From Deltaproteobacteria bacterium (GTDB lineage: Bacteria > Myxococcota_A > Polyangia > Polyangiales > JADJMO01), in contig JACPFM010000182.1 in the NCBI GenBank assembly GCA_016182965.1, positions 1 through 60,564 of the forward strand: a DNA stretch of 60,564 nucleotides, in the 5' to 3' direction. Under the pieces are notes generated by a model. It was not told the DNA's origin. It worked only from the letters and a program-made list of their open reading frames with translations, and searched no databases. A program made the position numbers and the translations under genes. Of the stretch, positions 1 to 9,408 are shown piece after piece (the first letter of the stretch is position 1; the number at the start of each line of letters is the position of its first letter).

Positions 1-1800
1 TCACAGCGGCGCCACCGGCGAGTCCGGCTCGTAGCCGACGAACCAGGTACCGATCTCGCGCGCCGCCTGGCCGAGCACGCGCGTGACGACCTCCTCGTAG
101 GCGACGCGCTCGACCGTCGGATCGAACGGATCGCGGAGCAGCAGCTTCTCGAAGCGGGCGATGCTCGCCTGCCGCACCGTCGCCGCGTAGCTCCGCCCGA
201 GGCGTGCGAGCTCGCGACCGTCGCCCGACAGCAGCCGCGCCTCGACGTCGATCGCGAGATCGGCGAACACCGCCGGCGGCCGCGGGATCTCGAGCAGCGA
301 GCCCGCGTACCTCGGCGTCCACTTCACCTGGAGCGCCGGCGTGCCCGGCGCCGCGCCGACGACGACGAGGCAGCCCTCGGGATACGCGGCGCGGATGCGC
401 TTCTCGAGGCTCGAACGCGCGCCGAACTCCGCGCCGCCCTGCGAGCCGAAGTACCGCGACGGGTACGACGTCGATCCGCCGAACCGGGGCGAGCGCGAGA
501 CGGCGTAGTCGCCCTGGTGGAGGTTCGTGTCACCTTGCACGATCTGGACGCTGACGGTGCTTCCGCACGCCGCCGGCGTCGTCAGCAGGTGATCGTTCGC
601 GAGCGACGAAGCGCGCTTCCCGACCATGGTGCGGTGCGCCCGCTGCAGCGCGGCGTCGATCTCGGCCTGACTGGGGAAGCCCTCGTTCGCGTGCGCCGCC
701 GCGAACGTACGGATCGACGGGATGGTCACGATGGCGGCGAGATCGCGCAGCAGCGCGCCGCGACGCGCGGCCTGCCCCTCCGGCGTCGACGCGGCGATCG
801 GGTGCTCGGCCATCCACTGCTCGATCGCCGCGGTCCCATGCAGCCCGCGGAGCGCGACGAGCGGGAGCAGGCGCTCCTGCACGTCGCGCACGTGGCGGCG
901 GCCATGGGCCGCGTACGCCGAGAGGGCGGCGGACGATCCGTCGTTCACCGCGCGATCGAACGCCACGCGGTCGCTCCCCCAGTCACGCAGCAGGAACGCC
1001 GGCGGCCCGAGCACGAGGCCGCCGGCGAGCGCGACCGCCATGCTCCGCTCGACCCAGAACGACCAGCGGACGCGGAACGGCGCGCCGTTGGACACCGGCA
1101 GCTCCTCGCCGGGCTCCCATAGCGGATCGAGGAGGCCGAGGAGCGAGGGCGCGTCGTGCGCGCGGTGGAGCGCGTCGCGCGCGCGCAGCACCTGACCCAC
1201 CGCGCTCTCGCCGGTCGCCTCGTCGGCGACCGCGAAGGAGAACTCGTCGCCGTCGCGGAAGCGCACCTGGACGTGGTGGCCGTCCTGCGAGATCGACGAG
1301 AGCTCGGCCAGCGGATGGATGCGCAACGTCGGGCTCCGCGCGTCGATCACCTCGCTGGGGAAGAGGTAGACGCCGGCGCGGAACGGCAGATCGTGCGCGC
1401 CGCGCGCGGCGAGCGCGCGGAAGAAGCCGAGCAGTGCGGTCGCCGTCAAGCCCGCGAACACCAGCGCGAACCCCATCGGTCGGGTCGCGAACCGCGAGCT
1501 CGGATCGCCGAACCCGGTCACCACGAGCACCATCAGCGCCACGATCGCGGCGACGGCCACCAACGACCAGCCGCGCGAAGCGGGAGCGCGCGGGTGCGCG
1601 CGCAGGATCGGCCACGGGGGAAAGGTCTCCGCGGTCGAAGCGACGAACCGATCCTGGACCAACCGCGGGAGCCGCTCGAACTCGACCTTCCTCAGCCAAT
1701 GCTCTCCAGTCGCCGTAGGCTCGAGAGGCGCCTCGAGCTCGAGAGGCGCCGTGGGCTCGAGCGACCGGGAAGAGGTCGCGCCGGCTTGATCAGGGGTCAT
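1..1800 (-). CDS. Hypothetical multi-pass membrane protein
   Basis: 599 aa if it starts at the ATG at 1800; an upstream in-frame ATG at 1821 is possible. I do not recognise the family. Visible parts are an N-terminal Pro/Glu/Leu-rich stretch (about residues 10-35), two adjacent hydrophobic segments (about 80-130), a soluble block of about 110 residues rich in beta-type sequence, a third hydrophobic segment (about 250-275), and a long soluble C-terminal region. The layout suggests an inner-membrane protein with cytoplasmic or periplasmic domains, but no function can be assigned. The N-terminal repeat reflects an 18-bp duplication in the DNA (GCTCGAGAGGCGCC at 1719 and 1737). It is divergent from the kinase at 1885, with an 84-bp spacer. 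The reading frame is intact to the TGA at position 3. Confidence 0.75.
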   Translation of the reverse strand: MTPDQAGATSSRSLEPTAPLELEAPLEPTATGEHWLRKVEFERLPRLVQDRFVASTAETFPPWPILRAHPRAPASRGWSLVAVAAIVALMVLVVTGFGDPSSRFATRPMGFALVFAGLTATALLGFFRALAARGAHDLPFRAGVYLFPSEVIDARSPTLRIHPLAELSSISQDGHHVQVRFRDGDEFSFAVADEATGESAVGQVLRARDALHRAHDAPSLLGLLDPLWEPGEELPVSNGAPFRVRWSFWVERSMAVALAGGLVLGPPAFLLRDWGSDRVAFDRAVNDGSSAALSAYAAHGRRHVRDVQERLLPLVALRGLHGTAAIEQWMAEHPIAASTPEGQAARRGALLRDLAAIVTIPSIRTFAAAHANEGFPSQAEIDAALQRAHRTMVGKRASSLANDHLLTTPAACGSTVSVQIVQGDTNLHQGDYAVSRSPRFGGSTSYPSRYFGSQGGAEFGARSSLEKRIRAAYPEGCLVVVGAAPGTPALQVKWTPRYAGSLLEIPRPPAVFADLAIDVEARLLSGDGRELARLGRSYAATVRQASIARFEKLLLRDPFDPTVERVAYEEVVTRVLGQAAREIGTWFVGYEPDSPVAPL

Positions 1801-1884
1801 GGCGTCCTGATGTAGGTGCATCGGCCGCGCCAGCGCACCTCGCGGCGAGCCCCTTGCGCGCGCGCAGGCGTTCGCCGCGGACGG

Positions 1885-2904
1885 ATGGTCTATCTTCGCT
1901 CGGTGCCCGCTCCGGCCCCCGGCGATCGCCTGTCGGACAACCTCGTCCTCGAGCGTGAGCTCGTTCAGGGCGGGATGGGCAGCGTGTGGGTCGCGCGTCA
2001 CGAGGGGCTCGGGAGCGAGGTCGCCGTCAAGATCCTCTCCGGGCGCCTCGTCGACGACGACACCGCGAAGAAGCGCTTCGCCCGCGAGGCCGCCGCCGCG
2101 ATGGAGGTGCAGAGCCCCCACGTCGTGCAGATGCTCGACTACGGCATCAGCAATGACGGCGTGCCTTTCCTGGTGATGGAGCTGCTGCAGGGCGAGGACC
2201 TCGAGGTGAAGCTCGCGAAGGGGCCGCTCCCGCCGAGGGAGGTGGTCTCGATCGTGAAGCAGATCGGGCAGGCGCTGCATCGCGCCCACGAGCGCAACAT
2301 CCTCCACCGCGACATCAAGCCGGCCAACGTGTTCCTCGTGCCGTCCGACGAGTTCTCGGGCGACGCCTACTTCGTCAAGCTGCTCGATTTCGGGTTCGCC
2401 AAGCGCCTCGATCGCATGACGGCGCCGCTCACCGAAGAGGGCATGATCGTCGGCACGCCGCAGTACATGAGCCCCGAGCAGATGCTCGGCGGCAAGCTCG
2501 ATCCGCGGAGCGATCTGTTCTCGCTCGGGTCGATCGCGTTCGAGGCGTTCACCGGCAGACGCGCCTTCGCCGGCAAGACGCTGCAGGAGGTCGCCTTCGC
2601 GATCCAGGGCCTGCAGATGCCCTCGCCGACCCACGTGAACCCCACGCTGCCGCGGGCGCTCGACGCGTGGTTCGCCAAGGCGTGCGCGCGCGATCGGGAC
2701 GATCGGTTCGCCTCGGCGCGCGAGATGGTCGCCGCGCTCGAGAAGGTGTTCGCCGTGGCCGCGGAGCCCGCGTCCATCGAGGCGGCTCCCGAGGGACGCG
2801 TGCTGCCCGCCGGCCGATCGTCGTGGTCCGGGCGCATCGCGTTGCTGCTGCTGCTCGTGGTCGCGGCGACCGCCGTCGCGATCTTCGTCGCGCGGGCGCA
2901 GTAG
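1885..2904 (+). CDS. Ser/Thr protein kinase with C-terminal membrane anchor
   Basis: 339 aa Hanks-type (Pkn/STPK) kinase. The glycine-rich loop (QGGMGSVW) is near residue 29, the ATP lysine is in VAVK (K49), the catalytic loop is HRDIKPAN (141-148) and the metal-binding DFG is at 168-170. An activation segment and the MSPEQ motif follow. After the kinase domain comes a short linker and a terminal hydrophobic helix (IALLLLLVVAATAVAIFV), so the kinase is probably held at the inner membrane with almost nothing outside. It lacks PASTA or other sensor repeats, so its input probably comes through a partner. The ATG at 1885 is preferred because the longer frame from 1816 adds only Arg-rich, low-complexity sequence. 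It is divergent from the unknown membrane protein. Its substrate is unknown. Confidence 0.9.
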   Translation: MVYLRSVPAPAPGDRLSDNLVLERELVQGGMGSVWVARHEGLGSEVAVKILSGRLVDDDTAKKRFAREAAAAMEVQSPHVVQMLDYGISNDGVPFLVMELLQGEDLEVKLAKGPLPPREVVSIVKQIGQALHRAHERNILHRDIKPANVFLVPSDEFSGDAYFVKLLDFGFAKRLDRMTAPLTEEGMIVGTPQYMSPEQMLGGKLDPRSDLFSLGSIAFEAFTGRRAFAGKTLQEVAFAIQGLQMPSPTHVNPTLPRALDAWFAKACARDRDDRFASAREMVAALEKVFAVAAEPASIEAAPEGRVLPAGRSSWSGRIALLLLLVVAATAVAIFVARAQ

Positions 2905-3028
2905 CGCTCACGCCGCGGCGCGAGCAGAGGCCGAGCCGTCCCGTGAGGGGATCGGGGCGGCGGAGGGCCGAGCCGGGCGCTCCCCTCCTTGACGAGACGC
3001 GCGCGCGAGGCAACATCCTCTCCCGCAC

Positions 3029-3157
3029 ATGGCGACCTCGAACCCGAAGGACCTCCCGCGCGTCAACGAAGGCGATTGGAGCGTTCCCAAGCTGATCGGC
3101 CTCATCTGCTTCACGCTCGGCTCGTTCCTCACGTTCATCTATTACGTCTCGCCGTGA
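3029..3157 (+). CDS. 42-aa single-pass membrane miniprotein
   Basis: A short frame from ATG 3029 to TGA 3157 encodes 42 residues. It has a hydrophilic N-terminal half (about 20 aa, containing NEGDW) followed by one transmembrane helix (LIGLICFTLGSFLTFIYYV) and a three-residue tail. This N-out/TM-end architecture is typical of small bacterial membrane proteins and is unlikely in random high-GC DNA, where hydrophobic Ile/Phe/Tyr-rich runs are rare. No strong Shine-Dalgarno sequence lies directly upstream; a GAGG is present at about 3007. It lies 124 bp after the kinase stop and ends 20 bp before the convergent glycosidase gene. Function is unknown; it could be a partner of the neighbouring membrane kinase. 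Confidence 0.55.
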   Translation: MATSNPKDLPRVNEGDWSVPKLIGLICFTLGSFLTFIYYVSP

Positions 3158-3177
3158 TCGGCGGCTGAGCTACGGCC

Positions 3178-5898
3178 TCAGCTTTCGACGACGAGCACGA
3201 CCGTCTTCCCCTTCACGGTCGGGGTGTCGACGCGCACCATGGTCGCGCCCGGATCGACGGTGATCGGCGCGCCGTCGAGCGTGGCGCGCGCGACGTATGC
3301 GCCGAGGTCGACATCGAGCACGCGCCTGCCGTCGGCGACGGCGCGATACTCGAGCCGAATCGACTTCGGCCGGACGTCGAGCTTCACGAGGCGCGTCTCC
3401 AGCGAGAACGTGCGCCCGGGGATGCGCGGCGAGACGCGGAGCCCACCCTCGATCGGCTCGACGCCCGCGAGGCGGATCAGGGCGAAGAGCGGCATCGTGT
3501 GCGCGTTGTTGTTGTGCACCGGCCAGTCGACCATCGGCGTCACCACGCTCGCCCACGCGGCGCCCGGCGCCTTGCCGCCGCGCGCGGCGAAGTGCCCGTC
3601 GGCCGCCGACCACACGCCGGCCCACATCTCGGGGAACGCCTTCGCGTGCGCGTGCAGCGTCACCTGCGTGAACGTCTTCCACGCGAGGTCTTCGCGCCCC
3701 GACTGCGCGTACCCCCACGGCAGCAGATCCGCGATCGCCGGCCACACGTCGCCCGAGTCGGGCGAGCCGGCGAACATCGCCGGGCCGATGGGCGTGCGCG
3801 CGAGCTTGCTCTCGATGGTGTCGATCAGCGTCTTGCGGCGCGCGTCGTCGGGGAGCTGCGCGATCAGCGCCCAGACCTGCGCCTCGAGCGTCGTGCCGTC
3901 GTACTTCTGATCGCCGCCGAGCCACGCCCGCCGGTAGTGATCGCCGAGCCACTCGCCCTCGAGCGCCTTCGCGAGCGCGCCGGCTTTGGCGACCATCTCG
4001 TCGGCCAGCGCGGCGTCGCGCGGGCGGATCCACCGCGCGGCGCGCGGCAGGATCCACACCGCCATCTGCGTGTTGGGGATCGACTCGCCCTCCTTCAGCG
4101 CGAGGTCGCGGTTCTTGGCCTCGCTGGCGACGATGCCGTCGGACCAGTCGCCGGTCTGCACGCGGACGAGACCGTGCGGGCCGACGCCGACGGTGTCGAA
4201 CAGGTGCCGCACGCCGCGGCGGACGTGCTCGTACCCCGACGCCGTCTCGCTCTCCTTCGGGTGGAACGGCGCGAGCTCGTCGAGCACCGACGCGTCGCCC
4301 GTCGCCTCGAGGTACTCGTGCATCGCGGCGAGGAAGAAGAGGTACAGATCGCTCGGCGCGGTGTGGATGAGCGCGTCGTCGAGCACGCCGTGCCCCTGGA
4401 ACGCGTAGGACATGCGCGCGTTCTTCTGGTGGGTGAGGCCCATGAGGAACAGGAGCTGCTCGCGCGCGAGCTCGGGATCGACGTAGGTGAGCGGCAGCGA
4501 GAACAGCGCCTGATCGCGCGCCGCGCCGTCGGCGCCGTGCAGCCACAGGTACGCAGACCCTTGCGGCACCACGTGCCTCCCCCAGTAGTCGCGCACGCAC
4601 ACCGACGACTGGATGGTCGCCGCGTGCCACGCCATCTCGCGCTGCAGCCACGGCTCGCGATCGGAGGCGAAGTAGACCAGGCGATCGCGGACGGCGTCGG
4701 TCGCCTCCTTCCGCAGGTCGACCGCCGGATCGCGCCAGCGGGCGTCGATGGTCGGCGCGCTCCCCATCGGCGAGTAGCCGTAGGCGAAGCGCAGCGTGCG
4801 CGACGCGCCGGGGGCGAGCGCGACGTCGCTCGCGAGCACGAAGGCGAACGGCTGCCCTTCGCCGTTCGCCGGCGCGCCGATCGCGCCCTTGCCGCGCGCC
4901 TTCACGGCGTCGGGCAGCCGGGCGTCGCCCGCCCCGAAGAACGCCGCCTGATCGGTCCACGCCTCGGCCACGTCGCCGACCAGCGCGACCAGGTACGGAT
5001 CGCCGGGTCGCGCGTCGATGTCGCTGACCGCCTCCGGCGCGGGGAGCTTCGATTTGCCCTCGGCGCTCGGCGCGCGCGCCACGCGCAGGAGCTTCTGCGC
5101 TGCGTCCCACGACGAGGTCTCGTCGAAGTAGCGATTGAGCGCGTCTCGCGAGCGCACGAGGTTGCCCGGCACAGTCGGCGCCGCGACGCCCGACGCGAGC
5201 CATGACGTGCGGATCTGCCGGCGCGCGACGTCCCAGTACTCGTAGTGACGGAGGCTCTTCGCCGCCGCGCCGACGTTCCTCAGGGTGACCTCGTCGACGA
5301 GCGCGCCCGCGTCGCCGGCCGGCGCGAACACGCGGCGCACCACCTCGACGTCGCCGTGGCGCATCGTCGTCTCGGCGTAGGTCGTCCCGAAGCGGCGCCC
5401 GACGACCGACGGCTTCGTGCGGAAGGCGTAGGCGGTCGACCACTTCTCGCGCCCGTCGTCGATCCAGGAGAACCCGCCGCCGTACGCCTTCTGCTCCGCG
5501 TCGAACGCGTTGAGCCAGGTCGGGCCGCGATCCTGGGTGCCGAGCTGGATCCACCCCTCGTTGAGGAAGATGGCGGTCACCCGGCGGTTTCCGATCTGAT
5601 GCCAGTGCTCGCGGTGCTCGACGCCGTCGGTCGTCGGGTAGAGCGCGAACGGCTCCTTCGCCTCGTCGATGGCGTAGTCGTAGGCAGGGAGCCCGAGATC
5701 ATCGGTGGTCCAGCGCCCGAACGCGCCGCTCCCCGACGAGCACGGTGAAAAATTCCGCGGCGCCTCGACGTCGGGCGGCGTGCATGCCTCGGCGGGCAGC
5801 GCGAACGGCGGATCGTCGGCCGGCGGCTCCGGCGGGCGCGCCTCGTCGGAGCGGCACGAGAGGAGCGCGAGGACCGGCAGCACGATCGCGCGGCGCAT
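3178..5898 (-). CDS. Secreted lipoprotein resembling six-hairpin glycosidases
   Basis: 906 aa. The start at 5898 gives a lipoprotein signal (MRRAIVLPVLALLSC, lipobox LLSC), so the mature protein should be lipid-anchored outside the inner membrane. A longer frame from 6096 exists but would bury the signal peptide. The N-terminal third is beta-rich with aromatic patches (GPTWLNAFDAE). The middle is Trp- and acid-rich helical sequence of the kind seen in (alpha/alpha)6-barrel glycosidases and phosphorylases (for example VQTGDWSDG and WPVHNNNAHTMPLFAL). The C-terminus is a beta-sandwich with RVSPRIPG. I infer a carbohydrate-active enzyme of the GH15/GH65/GH94-like fold group, but the exact family and catalytic acids cannot be fixed by eye. 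It is divergent from the phosphoesterase gene at 5965. Confidence 0.75.
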   Translation of the reverse strand: MRRAIVLPVLALLSCRSDEARPPEPPADDPPFALPAEACTPPDVEAPRNFSPCSSGSGAFGRWTTDDLGLPAYDYAIDEAKEPFALYPTTDGVEHREHWHQIGNRRVTAIFLNEGWIQLGTQDRGPTWLNAFDAEQKAYGGGFSWIDDGREKWSTAYAFRTKPSVVGRRFGTTYAETTMRHGDVEVVRRVFAPAGDAGALVDEVTLRNVGAAAKSLRHYEYWDVARRQIRTSWLASGVAAPTVPGNLVRSRDALNRYFDETSSWDAAQKLLRVARAPSAEGKSKLPAPEAVSDIDARPGDPYLVALVGDVAEAWTDQAAFFGAGDARLPDAVKARGKGAIGAPANGEGQPFAFVLASDVALAPGASRTLRFAYGYSPMGSAPTIDARWRDPAVDLRKEATDAVRDRLVYFASDREPWLQREMAWHAATIQSSVCVRDYWGRHVVPQGSAYLWLHGADGAARDQALFSLPLTYVDPELAREQLLFLMGLTHQKNARMSYAFQGHGVLDDALIHTAPSDLYLFFLAAMHEYLEATGDASVLDELAPFHPKESETASGYEHVRRGVRHLFDTVGVGPHGLVRVQTGDWSDGIVASEAKNRDLALKEGESIPNTQMAVWILPRAARWIRPRDAALADEMVAKAGALAKALEGEWLGDHYRRAWLGGDQKYDGTTLEAQVWALIAQLPDDARRKTLIDTIESKLARTPIGPAMFAGSPDSGDVWPAIADLLPWGYAQSGREDLAWKTFTQVTLHAHAKAFPEMWAGVWSAADGHFAARGGKAPGAAWASVVTPMVDWPVHNNNAHTMPLFALIRLAGVEPIEGGLRVSPRIPGRTFSLETRLVKLDVRPKSIRLEYRAVADGRRVLDVDLGAYVARATLDGAPITVDPGATMVRVDTPTVKGKTVVLVVES

Positions 5899-5964
5899 GC
5901 CGGCGAGCCTACCGCCGATCGCGCGCAGTAGCGCGGGGCGCCGGTCTGCGCGTACCGTCGAAGG

Positions 5965-8667
5965 ATGCGTCGCCTCGCCGTCCTGCTCGCGCTGATCGGG
6001 GTTGGTTGCTCCACCGGCGGTGACGACGCGCCGCCGCCCGCGCAGGACGCCGGCCCCGACCTCGGCGATCCGAACGAGATCGCCAAGGCGCCGCACACCT
6101 GCCTCTACGACTGCCCGCAGGCCGGCTGCCAGGATCTAGAGACGGGCTACGTCTGCCCGAGCCTCGGCGATTGGGCGAAGCTGCCGCACGCCGAGGAGTG
6201 CGGCTCGATCGCGCCGCCTCCGGTGGTGGCCGGCAAGTGCGTCGCCGGCGCGCCGAGCGGCGAGGCGGCGAAGTACGTGGGCACCGAGCCGGACGGGACG
6301 AAGATCCTCCCCGACGGTCGCCGCGCGAAGCCCGCCGGCGCCGAGTGGGCCTTCACCGACCTCAGCGGGGGCCTGCCGACGTTCGTCACGACGATCCCCG
6401 GCACGCGCCGCGTGATCACCGTCGACACCGGCTACGGCGCGCACGTCGTCCGCGCGATCGACGTCGACAAGATCGGCAGCGGCGATCCGGTCCTCTCGAA
6501 GGTGCGGTTCGACAAGCCGAAGACGCTCAACTCCGGCGCGACCTTCGTCGCCCCCGATCTCCTCTACGTGGCGACGAGCGACGGCGTGGTGCAGGCGCTG
6601 AAGCTCGATGCGACGAGCGGCGCGCTCTCGCTCGACGAGGCGCGCACGCTGAAGCTCCCGCCCGCGACCTCGCGCGAGGGCAAGCCGATCGCGTGGCACG
6701 TCGCCGCGCTCGCCGCGTCGCCCGACGGCAAGCGCCTGGTGGTCGGCGCGGTGCTCGAGCGACGCGCGCTGATCTACGACGTCGAGGCCGGGTCCGCGAC
6801 GTTCGGGCAGAAGCTCTCGGAGATCGATCTCGGGTTCAACGCGGCGCGTGCCGTCGCCGAGCTCGACGTGAACACCGGCGCGGTGCGCAAGTTCGCGACC
6901 GACAAGGGCCCGATGGGCATGGCGTTCCTCGACGCGCGCTACATGGCGGTCGCCAACGCGAACGGCAACACCATCTCGGTCATCGATCGCGTCGCCGGCA
7001 GCGCCACCCCGCTGCCGGTCGACGACGGGAAGCTCTACGGGTTCGATCCATCGACGCTCGCCTACGATTCGGCGCGCAAGCGCCTCTACGCGACGCTCGC
7101 CGGCCTCAACGCGGTCGGCGCCTGGGACGTCGATCTCTCCGCCGGCGCGCCGAAGATCTCTCCGCGCGGGCGCGTCCCGACGGGGTGGTGGCCGGGCGGG
7201 GTGACCGTGCTCGCCGACGGCACGCTGGCCGTCGCCAACATGCGCGCCGCGTTCACCGCGCCCAACCCCCGGAAGTTCGACGGCGTCGACGACGGCGACG
7301 TGATGGGCAGGACGTACGGATCGATCCAGCGCGTCCCCACCCCGAGCGACTCGGATCTGTCGGCCGGCGACGCGACGGTGAAGGCGCAGACCGACGTCGC
7401 CGCGATGCCCGGAGCGCCGAAGGTCGACTGCGGCGGCGCGGCGTGGGACTTCCCGATCCCGGCGACCAACACCGAGGGACCGTCGAGCCGCATCAAGCAC
7501 GTCTTCTTCGTGCTCCGCGAGAACAAGACCTTCGACGGCATCCTCGGCGATCTGCCGGGCGTGAACGGTCAGGCCGATCTCATCCTCGGCAAGGACCCGG
7601 CGGTGCACGATCGCATCTGGCGGAACTTCCGCGCGCTCGCGCGCGACTTCGTCGTCAGCGACAACTACTACACCGACGCGGAGCTCTCGCAGCAGGGCCA
7701 CTTCTGGGCGGTGTACGGCCGCTCCAGCGACTACAACGAGCGCACGTGGGCGGTCGACGGCTACACGCGGAACATCCGCGGGCTGATGCTGCCGACCGGC
7801 GGCGTGCTCGACATCGGCCAGCCGGTCGAGGGCTCCTCGTTCGACTGGCTCGGGCGCAACGGCGTGGGCCTCGACATCTTCGGCGAGGCGATGGGCATCC
7901 CGCGCGAGAAGGCGCCGGGCCGCAGCCCGGTCGACATGCTCTACCCCGGCGGCTTCATCCAGAGCATGGGCTACCCCGACGTCGAGAAGGCATGTCACGT
8001 GCTCGGGCGCGCGCGCGTGCTGTGCGACGTGCGCTCGTTCGCGTTCCTCACGCTCTCGAACGATCACACCGTCGGCCTGTCGCCGACCTCGGCCACGCCC
8101 GACTCGATGATCGCGGTGAACGACGAGGCGACCGGGATGCTGGTCGACGGGATCACCAGGAGCGCGATGTGGCCGGAGTCGCTCATCGTCATCACCGAGG
8201 ACGACCCGGCGAACGGCGGCGAGCACGTCGACAACCACCGCACGCCGCTGGTGCTCGTCTCGCCGTGGGTGAAGCGCAACTACGTCAGCAAGACGCACAT
8301 CGACGTCGCCTCGCTGCACAAGATCTTCGCGCACGTGTTCGGGATCCCGTACCCCAACGTGCAGGTCGCGCGCGCTCCCATCCCCTGGGACGCGTTCACC
8401 TCCACGCCCGACTACCGCCCGTGGGACCGCAAGAAGCGCGAGCACCCGGTGCGCTGCGGCGACATGGCGCCGAAGTCCGAGCACCTTATGACCGAGTCGT
8501 TCGATCTCGACCGCATCGACGAGAGCCCCGGCCTGATGCGGCAGATCGAGCGCTGGCTGAAGGGGCGACCGCTGACGTCGCTGCCGCCGGACGTCGAGGC
8601 GGAGGTGCGCGCGCGGATCGCGGCGAAGGCCGCGGGGGCGCCGCCGGTCGACAAAGACGACGATTGA
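5965..8667 (+). CDS. Beta-propeller plus phosphoesterase (phospholipase C-like) lipoprotein
   Basis: 900 aa. A lipoprotein signal (MRRLAVLLALIGVGC) is followed by a region of about 400 residues with YVTN-like repeats (for example YMAVANANGNTISVIDR), typical of a beta-propeller. The C-terminal half has phosphoesterase-family (PF04185-type) motifs: FFVLRENKTFDGILGDLPG at about residue 515, DNYYTD, and ITEDDPANGGEHVDNHRTPL near 745. These supply the metal ligands of the alkaline-phosphatase superfamily. Known relatives are phospholipases C and acid phosphatases, so a phosphodiesterase or phosphatase acting outside the inner membrane is likely; the substrate is not predictable. It is divergent from the glycosidase-like gene by 66 bp and convergent with the next gene, with a 10-bp gap between stops. 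Confidence 0.88.
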   Translation: MRRLAVLLALIGVGCSTGGDDAPPPAQDAGPDLGDPNEIAKAPHTCLYDCPQAGCQDLETGYVCPSLGDWAKLPHAEECGSIAPPPVVAGKCVAGAPSGEAAKYVGTEPDGTKILPDGRRAKPAGAEWAFTDLSGGLPTFVTTIPGTRRVITVDTGYGAHVVRAIDVDKIGSGDPVLSKVRFDKPKTLNSGATFVAPDLLYVATSDGVVQALKLDATSGALSLDEARTLKLPPATSREGKPIAWHVAALAASPDGKRLVVGAVLERRALIYDVEAGSATFGQKLSEIDLGFNAARAVAELDVNTGAVRKFATDKGPMGMAFLDARYMAVANANGNTISVIDRVAGSATPLPVDDGKLYGFDPSTLAYDSARKRLYATLAGLNAVGAWDVDLSAGAPKISPRGRVPTGWWPGGVTVLADGTLAVANMRAAFTAPNPRKFDGVDDGDVMGRTYGSIQRVPTPSDSDLSAGDATVKAQTDVAAMPGAPKVDCGGAAWDFPIPATNTEGPSSRIKHVFFVLRENKTFDGILGDLPGVNGQADLILGKDPAVHDRIWRNFRALARDFVVSDNYYTDAELSQQGHFWAVYGRSSDYNERTWAVDGYTRNIRGLMLPTGGVLDIGQPVEGSSFDWLGRNGVGLDIFGEAMGIPREKAPGRSPVDMLYPGGFIQSMGYPDVEKACHVLGRARVLCDVRSFAFLTLSNDHTVGLSPTSATPDSMIAVNDEATGMLVDGITRSAMWPESLIVITEDDPANGGEHVDNHRTPLVLVSPWVKRNYVSKTHIDVASLHKIFAHVFGIPYPNVQVARAPIPWDAFTSTPDYRPWDRKKREHPVRCGDMAPKSEHLMTESFDLDRIDESPGLMRQIERWLKGRPLTSLPPDVEAEVRARIAAKAAGAPPVDKDDD

Positions 8668-8677
8668 GCCTGGGGGC

Positions 8678-9277
8678 TCACTTCACATACGTCGAGCACG
8701 CTCCGCCCGTGCAACGGGCCCCGAACGCGGTGCCGGTGTTGCCGTCGTCGGCGACCGTCGGCTTGGCGGCGCAGTCGCAGGCAGGACACGTGCTCGACCA
8801 CGCCGCCTCGGCCGCGGCGAAGCTCGCCGCGTGGCCCTTTGCGAACCCGACCGCGCGCAGCGAGCCGCAACAGTCGACCTGGTGGAGACCGAACGCGCAG
8901 TCGCCGTCGGCGCCGCACGTCTTGCCGAAGGCCGGGAACGTCGAGGGATCGCTGCAGGTGATGCCCGCGGTGTCGAAGGCCGCGTCGGCGGCCTCCGGTA
9001 CGCAGCACCACATGCTGCAGCCGCCGCACGTGGGACAGGGCTGCGGGCACGCGTTGTCTTGCGCGAACGTGCCGTGACGGCTGCCGGTGCCGCACGACCC
9101 TGCGCAGCTGCACGAGCCGCCGGCCGCGACGCAGGCGTTGGGACCGGTCGTGTCGGTCGTGGAGTCGCCGGCGGTCGCGTCGGAGGTGATCGCGTCGGAG
9201 GGCGATGCATCGCCGGCGGCCGTCGTCACTCCGCCGCAGCCGATGGTGGCCAGTGTCAGCAGGATCGAGAGCCTCAT
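8678..9277 (-). CDS. Small Cys-rich lipoprotein
   Basis: 199 aa. The start at 9277 gives MRLSILLTLATIGC, a clean lipoprotein signal. It is followed by an Asp/Thr/Ser-rich linker (about residues 20-48) and then a Cys-rich domain with closely spaced pairs (CSCAGSC, CPQPCPTCGGC, CC, CPACDC). These are likely disulfide-bonded outside the cytoplasm. The family is not recognised, although such linker-plus-Cys-rich lipoproteins are common in myxobacteria. The upstream in-frame ATG at 9355 would add Arg-rich sequence and bury the signal, so it was rejected. Confidence 0.72.
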   Translation of the reverse strand: MRLSILLTLATIGCGGVTTAAGDASPSDAITSDATAGDSTTDTTGPNACVAAGGSCSCAGSCGTGSRHGTFAQDNACPQPCPTCGGCSMWCCVPEAADAAFDTAGITCSDPSTFPAFGKTCGADGDCAFGLHQVDCCGSLRAVGFAKGHAASFAAAEAAWSSTCPACDCAAKPTVADDGNTGTAFGARCTGGACSTYVK

Positions 9278-9408
9278 GCGCGCCTCCGGGGCTCGATCAT
9301 GGCCCGGTTTCGCGCGAGACGCTCGTCTCGTCGGGCGGCCCTCGCATCTCGCCACGCGACGTCCGGTCGGCGTTGTCGTCGGCCCTGCCGGGATCCATCA
9401 TTCTCCTC

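Noticed and set aside
3170..5554. A 794-codon minus-strand frame inside the glycosidase-like gene
   Set aside because: Arg-rich shadow of the real frame (3178-5898), which has the signal peptide and domain motifs.
6136..8484. A 782-codon minus-strand frame opposite the phosphoesterase gene
   Set aside because: Composition of His/Arg/Asp/Val repeats without motifs; shadow of the plus-strand gene.
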